The notes under the pieces: generated by a model | Seen by the model: only the letters and a program-made list of their open reading frames with translations | What the model was told of the DNA's origin: nothing | Databases searched by the model: none | Shown: piece by piece, positions 47,343 through 60,800 of the stretch | How the letters are laid out: each line of letters starts with the position of its first letter | Numbering within the stretch: position 1 is the first letter of the stretch | Assembly (NCBI GenBank): GCA_029721515.1 | Contig: CM056562.1 | Span: 5,562,963 to 5,626,962, forward strand | Source: Synanceia verrucosa | Lineage: Eukaryota > Chordata > Actinopteri > Perciformes > Synanceiidae | Reading direction: 5' to 3' | Length of the DNA stretch: 64,000 bases | Translations under genes and position numbers: made by a program

Positions 47343-50300
47343 CTACAGTTGGAGGCCCAATTTCAGATTTAGCATATGGGGGGAAACAAAGCAAACAAGT
47401 CCATCATACACAGCACAACATGTCTTTCATAGCATAGAACATGATGGTAATATTGTAAGACTAAATGTTGACGACATAAGCAATGCTCAAGCTTTTTTCA
47501 AATCTGACACTGGCAAGCAGACGTTTTGCACTGTGATAAAATCAACAGGAATGTTTTCAGGGCTTTTGTGATAAAACATGAAAGATGCTGAAGATGTCAT
47601 GATAATTTTTGTCTGACAGCTTAAAAACTCAGGGATATGCTTATGGAAGTTGTATACAGGCAAAATGTTCTTATCTGGGACATCAGTACACAACAAAGTT
47701 TTTCATCTGGCAGGTATTATTCATGCTGCTACTCCAGCACGGTAAGTCATTGTCAATCTGTTGAGTTCCTACAGCACAAACGTAGCTGAAATAAGTTACA
47801 GGACTCTCTAAATAATGGTCTATCAGTGCTCTGTTTCTGAATCACTCTAATTGCCCAAAAACAGACTCCAGTAGTGTGAAATGGTAAAAGAGCTGTACCC
47901 TGTCAAAGTGGTTGAAAGAGGATCTGAACTCATTCATCTGCTGCTGGCTGATGCCTTTGGCATCTCGGGTCAGGATCTGAGTCTCGATCTCATTGATGGT
48001 TCGGGCGACGGTTGTGAGGAGCAGCTCCCACCCGACACGAATATGCTGTTAACGTGGCGACAGAGCAGACACGTTAACACAGGAAAGACGCAACTTGAGC
48101 AGTTAAAGGAACAGTGTGTAGCACAAACAAGAAATATTTTATTATATTAAATTTTCTTCAGTTGGTTGCAATCTGTAATGTCACTGCTAAATGTCTCCAG
48201 ATCCTACACACTGCACCTTTATTGAATGTTGAACACTGAATATCTAAATGCATGTTTATTAATGTAGTGTCGTTTCAGTAGTACATGAATACTGTATGCC
48301 GTGCTCATGTGCATACATAGTGTGGTAATACAGCCTGCCACTGCCTTGTACCTCCATAGTGTAGTTGGTGTGCTTGTTGTCGAACACCAGGGACTCTTGG
48401 ATTAGCTGATGGTCTCCCTCCAGCTTGTCGATGTTGGGTTTGTAAGCAACAATGACGTGCTCACATTGCTTCAGTTGGGTCATCTGGTCCTCCAGAGCAC
48501 CTCCTATCTCCAGGGAGCAGCGCCCAATTTCCTGTTAGGAACACCCACCGACAAGGTCAACTTGTTTTTCGACCAATTTCGATGCAATGCTGGTCTAAAG
48601 ATCAGACGGCTTGCTTTCATTTACCTGCGGCTAAGAGTAAACTTTGTCAGGACATGTAGCGTCTGATGAACAGATACCTCACATGTATAACAATAATACT
48701 TTGTGTTACGTAATTATCGTCATTATGAGGGCAGCCTCCCTTATGTACAATGCATTTGAAGATAATCATCTTTCATTTCAGGTCTTCATTTGATTAAATG
48801 GAGATGACTGTCAAATTGCTTATGAAGGCTGCATGTCTAACCTCCATCCTGGCTTGTATCCAGGGTCCAATGAGATTAGCCTGGGCAGCGAACTGTCGTC
48901 TCAGCCTTTCATGGGCATGCTGACGAGCCATCTCCTCCTGCAGGGCACCATCTCTCTGAGGAACCAGCTTCTTCACCTAGAAAACATACTTAGTTGTAAT
49001 TTTAAGAAGCAGACTCCCCCTGAAAAGAGTCATTAACATTACACAGCATTATGCTAGTATTATGTTTTAGATCCGTACTGCATGCTGGGTCCTTTAACTC
49101 TGCGATAAAACAACACAGCAGCACTTCTTCATTGTGTCAGTGTAATGCAGATGTTAGCACTCTCTGTTCCTTTCTCATAATGACTGTTTTTATGGCCAGA
49201 CATCCATTATCTGATTAATGGCTTTATTCCCGGATATACGAGTGTGTAAGTTTTAAAGCTGGAGCTACCTTTTCCCACTTGTTAAGTAGCTCTTCGGTTG
49301 TGATGGTGCTGTACGGGTTGATAACGTTGGCCTTGATCCCATAGCTCTGGGAAATTTTCTGCACCTCATTGTGGATTCCCAAGATGGCCTGTCTCTCTGC
49401 ATCGGCCTCGGGTAGAGTGGCTTTGAACTGCTCATGAGCTGCGATTAGACTCTGGAAAGGGAAAAGGGAAATCCTGAAATTTTATTAAAATTTCAATTTT
49501 GTCAAAAGTGATAACATTATGTGGGCTTCTTTTGGTTGTGACACTGACATATAGCATTAAACATCTAAACATGAATCACGGGAAAGTTGTGAGCAGGCTA
49601 ATCCTAACTGGACTGTTCAACAGGAGGCAATATTATGCTGTGAAATTAAAGCTGAATCTCACAAATAACACTTTACTGTGTGAAGCCACAGTGTTGTGAG
49701 TTAAGCCTACCTGGACCTCTTCAATAGTGTGCACTATGAACATGTCCTGCAGATCTTCCATGGCTCCTTCCATCCAGTTGTTGAAAGGGGCTGACCTCTT
49801 GGCAAACTCCAAGAACAACTGGTCGATAGTCTCCAGCAGTTTTTCTGTCCGCTGAGAGGATTACAAGATGTGTTAAATCCTGAAAACCCCAAAATATCCA
49901 ACCTATGGCTCATTATTAGACTGTGAACTAGGGAGGAGTCACCACCTTCATACCTCACATGCAAATCCCAAACAAACACCCCCTCACCTGTTTTGAAAAG
50001 TAATCCAAGGGTGCATAACTTTGGTATGGCCTTGTTAACCCCCAACCCAGCCAGCGGATGGCAGGGATTGGATGGCAGACAAAAAACAGACCTCTGTCCC
50101 TGTCATTCAGACTTAATCCGTGGCCCTTTTCCAGGGTCCTCACACATTCACATGTCTGGAATGGCCAGCATGGATCAGAGGAAGTGGATAGTGGGATCTC
50201 AGCCAGCCACTTCCTGGATAGGACTATTTCTCCTTTATCCCCTCTGACCTCCCATTTTACCATCTGGGTGAGGATTTTAGAGGGGATCCAATTATCTCCC

Positions 50301-51789
50301 CCCATTAATCATTGATGCTGTTACTGATGTCATTGACAGACACCTAAATGTCCTCACACTTACATTTCAGTTAAGCTGGTTTTGGTTGCATTTTCATTCT
50401 TCATCTATTGGTGGAGTGGAACATTAGCACACTCTTGTGGAGACTTATGAATCAGTCCTGAAATAGACTGATCAGGCATAACATCATGACCACTTGCCTA
50501 TTATTGTGATGGTCACTCTTTTCAAAACAGCCCCATAAGCAACAAACTGCTTCTGTGTATCCTGACTCCTTTCTGTCTTCATCAGCCTTAACTTCTCTGC
50601 TCTGTTGGATCAGACCACCAGGACCAGCCTTCACTCCCCACCTGCATCACTGATCCTTGTCCTCTCATGACCCTGTCTCTGGTTCACCACTGGTCCTTCC
50701 TTGGACCACTTTTGATAGATCCTGACCGCTGCAGACCAGGAACGGCCCACCAGAGCTGCAGGTCTGGAGATGCTCTGATCCAGTCCTCTAGACATAACTG
50801 TTTGCTTCTTGTTGTCAAACTCATGAAAAATCCTGATGCTGGAACATTTTTCCTGCTTATAACATCAACTCTGAGGACTAAATGTTCATTTGACGTCTTA
50901 GGGCATAGTCACACCAGGAAGGTCCGTGAGTTCACTTGCTTTTTTTTTTTTTTTTTAAAGTGCAGTTCACTTTCACGCTGTGATTAATTGCAAGAGGACC
51001 AGAATTAACACATGTGCTAAGGTCGTTCAATCATTGGAGGGTAAACGTGTGGGCGGGGTAAAACAGGAAGTCCAAAAGTTAAAGTAAGCCTTCGTAAACG
51101 ATGGAGACTTTGCATTCTGTTCGTGTTATCCTTATAGCTACATGGTTTACACAGGTACAGCTTTTTGCAGAGATGTTTGAGCGTCAAGACCATTTGATGC
51201 AACACCAGTTTTACAATATCATGCTTGTAATTTTGCAACAACGAAGACGTGCAACAAAACAGCTGAGAAGGAGAGCTTTCATGTGTGTCCAACATGCTAC
51301 AGTAATGACAGCTCTACTGTAGAGAAGACGGAACAGGTAGGCTATTAGGAGATGCAAGATCAAATTATTATAATGCGCAAAAACCATGAGAGCCCATCAA
51401 ATCCAAAAAGGTAGACCACTGCCTGTCAAATCCACCTGGCAGTGGTCTGAATGTTAATGTTATCTGATCAGTGTTTACAAAGAAACAAATCACTTAAGAC
51501 CTAGGAACTCACAAGCTATAATGAAAAAAGGACTCTTTACCGGGAAAGAACATGAATGTCTTTCAGTCATAGTCCTATTGGTACCAGAGTTCCATGCTGC
51601 CCTCACCTCCAGTGCTTCTCTCCTTTTTTGAGTCAGAGTTCCCAACTTGTCCCATAAATCGCAGATGCTCTGACAGCGCAGGTTCACAGCTGCAACATCA
51701 TGGTAGTCCAGCTCACTTGAAAAAAAACAGAGCAAACAGCAGTTTCAGTTGTGGGAAAAAAGCTTCAGTGTTCAGGCATTCAAGAATTA

Positions 51790-51829
<40 letters not shown>

Positions 51830-54800
51830 CGAGAGAGAAAAAAGTAAAAATAGGATTGTTGTGTACATGAAGCACAAATCAGTCCAACAATTTTTGAGGG
51901 CAGTCACAGACAGGCCTGGTGTGTGTATATACACACATACACAAATAGCAAATGTTGATTCAACATTTGCACATTTTAATATATATTTTTAATTTAAACA
52001 GTACACCCTTTCTAACATTTGATTTAGACACATCACCTACAAAAGTCAGGCTGGACATTACTGTTACTGTTGTTTGAACACTAGAGTGTTGCTTTCAGCA
52101 ACCACTCTGACTTAATCGCTTCAGTAGCTGGGTTTACATCGAACCTAATATTCCGATTAGAATCGGATTAGAAGCCCAAACCAATTAAAGATGTTCCATA
52201 TAAACGCCTCAATCCAAATAAAGAGGCCTAAACCTAATGGAATTTCATTCGGTTTCACACGGGTAGAATATTCCTCTTCCCAAACCTATCAAATGGAAAA
52301 TCTTATCATGTAAACGGTGAAACAGAATGCTGTCAGGCTGTGTTCTTTCTGCGCATGCGCTGTCTTGACATAAATACGCAGTGACGTTTTCTTACTTTAA
52401 AAAAAAAAAAAAAAAAAAAAAAAAGTAGCTTCCAAGCAGCAGTGCACATACACAACTGGTCTTCGGTGGAGAGTTTGTTTTTAATACAAACTCTCCAAGA
52501 CTTGAACATCGCAACTACTGTGCTGATCAGACGATAGACATCCATCTTGATCAGTCACGTAATGTTTACGTCGCTCTGCACGACACAGCTGTTAAATGGC
52601 GGTTCCAATTAAATGAAGTGGTACATGTAAACACCAGATCGGAATAGATCACGTCACATGTAAACCTGAACTCTTCAGTCGGAACGAAAAAAAAGTCTGC
52701 ATGTAAACGTGGCTAGTGTCAGAGGCAAAAGGTTACATCAAATTTGATTGGAATAAAGCCACCACCTTACATTTGGGATAATGCCACCTGACCCACAGAC
52801 GAAAACAAGTCTAGCACTCAGTCTGAAATTTTATTTTAAATTTCAAAACAAGCAACTTGTAGCACATTTTAGTCAAAAGTCACAAACTCTCATCTGTGAG
52901 AGGGCAATGCAGGTCTGCTTAGATCTTTGTATAGTCCTGGAGCTGTTGGGGGACAGCAGGATAGTGGTATCTCTCATAATGGACTTCATCCCAGTGGTCT
53001 CTTCCTGCTTCGTAGTCCGTCTGGGCGTGAGTGTAAGTGCCAGGAGGAAGCTGACCAGTCAAGAAGAGGTAGTATTGGCTCGGTCCAACTGGTGTCAGCT
53101 CCTGCGGAGCTGGGTGCTCCGGGCACAACTTGGAAGCCTCAGCCTCGTGCGGCTGTGAAGGATAGGGAGACGGCATGAAGCCTTGTTCTTCAGTTTCCCT
53201 TTCTTCATTTCCATGCTCGAGAAACGATGTATACCGATTCAACTCACCAGCCTGGAAGCTGGCATGAGGTGGTGGTGGCGGCCCAGGAAAGGTTAGCTCC
53301 TCAGTTTCCCTCTCTGAATCACCATGCTCCACATTTGCTTCATAGTGGTTAAGCTCGCCTGCTTGGAAGGACAGTGGAGGGAGAAGGCCACTGTCAGATG
53401 TTCTGGACACAGAGTAGGCAGTCGTTGACGCTCCCACAGGACCCCCGTCAGGTGCAACGTTCCACAAAGCCTCCCTGGACACACCTGGAGCAGAGCTGGC
53501 ACCTGCTGAATAGCCTCCAGTACTAGAATATGTTCCCTCAGCAGCAGGGTAACTTAAACTGGATGGCTGTGCAGAAGCACCTCTAGATGAGCCATAATGG
53601 AGGCCAGGACGCACATTTGCATTAGAGTAACTGTTCTCATAAGGATCCTGCTGGCTCCAGCCTAGAGAGAAAATATTTGTGTTAAAGTGAACCAAGAAAG
53701 TGTGAGAACATTTTTAATTAAGTTTACAACCATCCCAAGTACATTTATACTCTTGTAAAAGAATTACCTTTCCTAGCAGGAAAACAATGGGCATTCCAGC
53801 TAAACAGCACAAGGAGGAGCAACTGACTGTGAAAGAAAACACATGATCAACAATATCAGTAAAATAAATGAGCCACAGGTAGAAAATCAGCAACCAAACA
53901 GTAATTTTACAATCACATACCTTGCAGGAAAAGTAGCCATTTTGCTCATGAGCTGAAATTACATTGTGCGGCTCCACAGCACCGGTTAAATATGAAACAG
54001 GAAATAGTCTGTGGCCAATCCAGGACGAGAAGGTAACGATGGACAGGTGTTCAGCATTGACTGCTGATGAAAACACCAGCATGCCTGTGAATGTGTGAAC
54101 CACATCCATCACCTTGCTACTGACATAAGAGTGGCATGTTGTTAATTACTGAGAGGTCAAGAGGGTTTCAGTCACTTTCATGAATAGCTTTTTTTTCCCC
54201 CAAAGTGGTTTAAAATCATGTCAAAATCACATTTAAATGGTGACTGAAAAGTGTTTCTGCACTGTCTTTGTCTTTTTACCTATATACTGTTTATTACTGC
54301 TTATTTTTTATCTGTGTGCTGCTTCTTTCTATCTGTGTGCTGCTCTTCTTATGTGCTGCTGGAAATTTTAAATTTCCCTGAGGGAGTCATCCCAAGGGGA
54401 TCAATAAAGTTAAGCCTCAGTCTAAGTCTAAGTCTTTTTTTGGGAGTATAAAGTGTAAAGTAGTGACACTATAGATTATACAGTGTCTAAAATGCTATTA
54501 AAATAATATGCAAGTGAAAAGGAGAAAACAAAATACCAGTTAATGTTGCTATCAACTCAACCTGCGTACTTTAATTCCTGTGCAATGGCTGCAATCTGCT
54601 CCACTCTGTCCTGATGGGCTGCCAAATCACTCTCGAAGGCCTCGTGTTTTCGCAGCAATGCTCTGATTTCTGTCAGGGTGGCTGTTTCATAGTCCTTCCG
54701 GGAGAGGATCAGTTCTTTTCCTGAACATCACACATATGCAATGATAGAGAGAGGAAGGATGAGGTAAGACAGGGGAACAACTAGAGGATTAGTAGGTTAG

Positions 54801-57800
54801 GTAGGTTAAGACTGCAGACTGATTGCTTTGGACAATCCAACCTTATTCAGAACAAGTCTAAATAAACCCCAGGGTTAGTGGAAACACTGAAAAACAGCCA
54901 GCTGGAAAGCTGGGATACAGACACATGCAGAACCATAGACATGCTTGAGCAGTGAGAGACAGACAGAAACACAGGCATGCTGACAGCTGAAATGCCAAAT
55001 GTACAACTCAACTAAAACTGACCGCTGGCCCAGTTCTCGTGATTGGTGGCTTTCTGGCGAAACTTTTCAGCCAGGTGGTCCAGCCTCTCCAACCTACGAA
55101 TCTCTGTGAGGAGCCACTCCTCAAAGCCTTTCTCAGCCTGCTCCAGCCCCTGCCATGCACTGGCTATGTCCTGTTCATACAATGAAGGGACAAAAGCACA
55201 GTTCAAGGTGTATTAAAATGATTGCACCCTGATAAATAAAAAAAGTTTCACTGAATAAGGTATTGGTAATGTGTGGAGTGTGCATTTATTTCATTACAAT
55301 TTGTAATTATAATGTATTGTAATTTCTTTTATTTACTTAGTTTTTTTAATTATCATTTTTTTCAATGTGCAGCCACTATATTTGTTGTGGCTGGCTGTTG
55401 TACTCATTTTATAAAGCATAATTCAAAGAAACGTATGTGAATATAGTTTGAAGCTGCTAAAAAGTCTAAAAAAATCACCCTCCATTAATAGACTGTCAGA
55501 ACCTGTTACTCTACTCACCCTATGGTACTGATATAAATCACAGGCACATCTTGGCTGTTGAATTAAAAGCAGTGAAGGAATTTGGAATTCAGACTTACGG
55601 ATACCATCTTCCCCTCAGACGGCATGAAGGCAGGGCGGTTGCTGATGCGCAGCTTGGTCTGCAGGGTGTTGAAGTTAATTTCCAGCTGGCACTTCTCCTG
55701 CACTTTAGGGGGCTTGTGCTGGCGTCTGTAGTCCCTGAAGTCCTCCAGTTTTCGCTGCATCTCTGCCATGGTCTTCTCTGGGGTCCGGTTTTCCAGCCAG
55801 GGAGTGGTGCGGCGGATCCACTCCAGAAGCTGGGGAACACAAGAACAACATGGAAATAAATGGAAAGACAAGTGCCATGTTAAGACAGTAGAGTACCAGT
55901 AGGCTCTCTCACTTTCACTTTGAACTACATTCATGTACAAGGCAGAAGGCAAACTTCAGTGTAATATGTACTGTGTATACCATTATCCACAGGTTTCAAA
56001 CTTTACTTTCCTTCAGAAAGAGATATTATTGCACAACGTGTCATCATCATTCATTTCTAATTTAGCTTTACCTCGCTGGCCAGTCTCTCATACTCCTCCA
56101 TCAGTTTCTCATTCTCCTGATTCACACCGAGCACCTTGCAGATCCTGTTGGCAGCAGTCTCTGCCTGAAAGCACAGGGCACGGATATAATGCAATTACAC
56201 CAGCAGCCACGCCCCCATCGATCTTTTCACTTTCTCTAACAACGTTACCCTTGCAATACATTTGTCAATCAAAATGAAATGTCAATCAAACCGGCAACAG
56301 ATGTGTGTCTTATTTGTGGCATATGGAAAAGTCATCTAAAAATAAACAAAATTGGCAAGTTTCAAAAACTATACCTGCTCAGCTCCAGCAAAAGCATGGT
56401 AAAAACAGGACACATAGGTCATGATAGCTCTTTCATCAGGCTTGGGGGTGTTGATGATATCTGTGGCATTGAGAAGGAGAAAAAGCAAGAAGGAAGAAAA
56501 GAGTGAATGATCAAAAAAGCTGGACAATTACTCTGGAAGAATGGAAGGAGAGTAAAGTAACACATCAAAATGCAGTGCATGACAAAGTTAACATAATGAA
56601 ACAGAAAACTCATATTGGGTTCTTCTATCTCATGAAACTAATTACCCTCTGCATCCAGCATTTTGGGAATGTCCAGGTGTTTCTCGGCTATGTCAAAAGC
56701 CAAGTTCAAGTTCCCCAGAGGATCATCCTAAATAAAGAAACACAATTCTACATCACTGAAGAGCAATGCTGGGCTTAAACTGTAACCACGCTGACCTCCA
56801 TGCTATGGTGGACACATCATACTCCCTGATTACCTACTGTACACACTCCTTTTATTTTTCCTAGCTTTCTATCAAGCAATTAGTCTGTATCATGGCAAAG
56901 TGATGTCTTTGTGATCTATGAATCAATAAGCAGCCACGATTTTTTTCTTTACTTCATAAATTCCTTAAATGACTATTCTAGTAAAGCTGCAACTGCTAAC
57001 TTCAAGCAAATGTATTTTAATAAAATGGTGCATGCAAAAACATCATGTTATTCAAATCAACCAATCACTGTTTGCGGACGTTGTAAACAGTCAGGATTGT
57101 GTAACTGTAATGCCCACTCCTCATGTTGAAAAAAATTAAGTCAAAAATAAGTACTGCTCACCACTCCAGAGGAAAACATTCTCACTTTAATTCTGAACAG
57201 GATGATAAAATATGTTTTGAAAAAATGTTCAAAGTATCTTTTTTTAAAGACTGTAATATTTCATCCCTGAAATATCCATCAGATATTTCTTGAAATGACT
57301 CGGACTGGAAATACCAAATATTTTAACAGAGGTGCATTAAGGCAACAGCTGACAGCAGACGCTTCCTTGCTAATGGGACAGTCAGTGAAAGTGCAGCAGG
57401 GCAAAGGGATCATAGCTATCATGCTGCTGCTATTGTCCCTATCTCTGTTCCACAGAGGCAGGGGGTTGGGGGCTGACACACTGCATGACAGGACCAGCTG
57501 CTCACAGATCCAGTGTAGGACACAGATGGATGGATATGGTAGTAAATTGATGATGGGATGGGAAGCATGGATGAACGTAGAGGTGGATACCCTGAGGCTT
57601 GTGTGTGACCAGAGCTGTCTCTGTAGGCTGTAACACCGCGAGCTTAACAAACATGCTCACCTGGAGCCAGACTCAACAGCTGCCTGGCCGACCCACAATG
57701 CAACTGTCTCCTGGCATTGAGGGCAGAACTGAAAAGTTGAGGTGTGACCGAATGTGTGAATATGTACGTCAAAGAGATTTAAAGAGTGAGAAAAATCAGT

Positions 57801-60800
57801 GAATAGATATGGTAGATTGTGTCATCAATCGTATATAACTATGAAAATCAACACCGTCTTTATTTAACATTTGACTAGCAAAATGTCATCTTCATCTTCC
57901 TGCCTTTCATGAGGGCCGGCAGCCTCTAACTGGGGAACACTACGTGACATCATGGACAATAGCAGAGGTGAAGTTAAGCCTGAGCTCTGCAGGGACTAGG
58001 CTCAAGTTTCTGTGACTATTCAGGGTCAACTCCAAGCGAGGCCAGTGAGTTACATGCTGAAAAGGGAGCGCTCCTGTTTCCAAAACAAATGAAAATGTCA
58101 CTCTTTGCAATTAGCCACGGTGTTCCCCCGACTATAGATATAAGGTATCATGCCAAATTTGGCCCAGGTAAAGTAAATGTTCCTGTTTTGAGCTCAGCAA
58201 TCCAGATTTTCATACATATGGTACATGGTTTTCTTAGCCAAGAACTATTTCTCTGCGGTATAAAATAACAAAATCACCTGAACAACAAACTCTCTATTGG
58301 CAGACTTGACAGCGGAAGAGCGAAGCCTCAGATATTCCCACAGGTAAATACATCTTATTCTTCCATCTGAGAAAAGGGCTTGAGGGCTGTCAGCTGGGCT
58401 CAGGAGCTCTGCAAACAAGCAGTGCAGCTCACTGAGGCCATCGCCTGTTTCTACATAAACACAGAGAGTCCTGGTCCTGGCTACACCCTTCAAAGCCACG
58501 ACATTTAAACAAACCCTGGTTTGGTTAAGCTCAGGTATATGCTGATGAGAAAAGTCATTCATTTGCCATTGTGTGGGTTAAAAGGTGAGGAAATATGTGG
58601 TAATTATGCTAAACCAGATAAACCTCATGATTAAGAATAATAAAGGATGACGTGACACTGAATGAACTGTGAAAAAGAGACACATCCATATATTAAAGGA
58701 GCATTATATCCATTACCCAGATATATCTACAGCAAACATTACTGCACACTGTCTGCCTACAACAATGAACAGGACACATGCCACATATTTAGTGTATGCA
58801 CAGTGCCATAAGTAGCACCAACAGTCCCAAAGAATGATTAATGCTGTGTTTTGTCTCCAGCTCAAACACTTCCATACGCCTCCAGTCCTTCATATAGACA
58901 AGTTTTTCAGTCAGTATGTGATAAAAAAATCAAATAAAAAAATAGCACTGTTATTTAGAGTTCACTGTGTATTTGGTATTGAATCGGTTCACACTGTGAC
59001 AGAGGGTGTTAACTTTATGGGAATCAGTCATGTTAGTTGTTTTGGGGGGGGTCACACGTGGATCCACACGGCACCTTGTTGAGCTTAGAGTAGTCGAGGA
59101 GGTCGGGTCTGTGTCTATGAATCAGGGCGCAGAAGGCCAGGCCATCCTTCCAGCTTCACAAGCCAGAGAGCAAACAGAACCAACATGAGTTTCATGTCAA
59201 CTTCCATATCATTTTTTGTATGCCCAAGTTTGGATTTATGATCCATTTAGTTGGAACATGACATGGCTGTACAGAATAAGAGGATGACCTGGATTAGCAA
59301 TCACATATAAAGTGTCACTGAGTGTCACTCACCTGACATGGAAGTTTTGGACATTGACATTCCTGTAGGGGGCAGTCTTTCTCTGACACCACAGAAGAAG
59401 ACCTTCCTTGGCAGATGTTTCTGAGGTGAAAGTGAGTTCAAAGGAATTGGTTACGTTGCAGCAACATCTTACATCTTCTACATTCAGTGAGCAGCATGTC
59501 CATAGGAAATTAATTAAACTTGGATTCTTGTGGATTAATTATCTCACCTTCCACAGAAATGTCCTGGATGGCAAAGCGGAGGATGATAGTCCAGATCATT
59601 CCAAGAGTCATCTTTACGTTACCGTCCACAATCTCTGAAAAGCAAAATGTCAAAATTACTACATCACTCTTATTATTCTGTGTTTGTGAGTTCATTTTAG
59701 ACACCCTGAGGTGTATTCATATAAACAGGAAGGTTCTGGTACCTTCAGCGCCAATGGACACCAGTTTCACTCCTTTGCTTGCAATGAAGTCCAACGCTTT
59801 GTTGACGTTAGCAATCTTATGAAACCGCATCTTTCCTCTGTCTGGCTTTGGTAACCTCTCTCCTGGAAAGAGAACATTATGAGACAGAGATATGTATGTA
59901 ACCTGTGTGCCCAAACTGAAACAAGTATGTCAGATGACAACCACTGAATGAAGTGTGTCCAGTGATCCAACCTGAGATAACTTCCAGAAGCAGCATCAGT
60001 TTGAGTCCATTCCTGAGGTCCTCCTCAATGTTTTCAATTTGAGTGCCAGCTTTCCTCAGGTGGGAGTTGCACCAGGCTGTGAAGGTCTAGCAGGAAAGTA
60101 ATGACATTAAAATGATTAAAGTATGCTGTGACTGAAAACGTCTGCACGTGAGGATCTGCTGATGCAGATAATTCAAAAGATTCATAAAAATAAGTACTGG
60201 GTGTGTATTATTTATTTCAGTTTTATATCTATTTATATATTTATGTTGTTCTTACTTATTATTGTGTGTGCAGTTTCTACTTTAATGTTAAAAAACATGA
60301 CATTAAATGGATATTCCTCTCTGCACTAGGCCTAAACAAACTGAGACAGTTAACAGCTTAACAAGTCTACACTAGACTATATACCAAAATCTTAACCTTT
60401 CGACCACTGCTATATTTTCAGATTAACCTTCAGTGACCCATTAGTGTCCAATTTCACCTTTTTCTTCCAACTGTTCCACAGCTAGACAACCATCAAAACA
60501 AACCCAGTGCTGCTGAAACACTGTAAATCAAGTTAAGACAGGATCATTGTCTTTCTCCTCCTATTTTTACTAAGTCTGTCACAGAGTTCAGGGTGCTCAA
60601 CACTGTACCGATGAAAGCTGGGAGCCGACCACAGAGCACATTCCAACCGATATAAGGTGTTAAATTTAGACTGCCTCACGATAAGAGACTGGGAGGGAAA
60701 AATAACAGCCAAACGGCTCGCCATGTCAACATGAGTGAAAATGTCACGTGGAGGCAGTGAGAGTTTTATATCACTGTTTTACCACTTAAAGTGTGACTGG

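Noticed and set aside
51101..51322. 73-codon Arg-rich ORF
   Set aside because: Lies inside a repeat block within the Tc1-like element; probably a transposon remnant, with no evidence of a host gene.
57279..57650. 123- and 112-codon frames overlapping on opposite strands
   Set aside because: Antisense overlap of two unremarkable frames in an intron; no supporting motif.
58245..58562. 105-codon minus-strand frame in ACTN2 intron 6
   Set aside because: No splice context, motif or signal peptide. Length is not exceptional for 64 kb of six-frame sequence.
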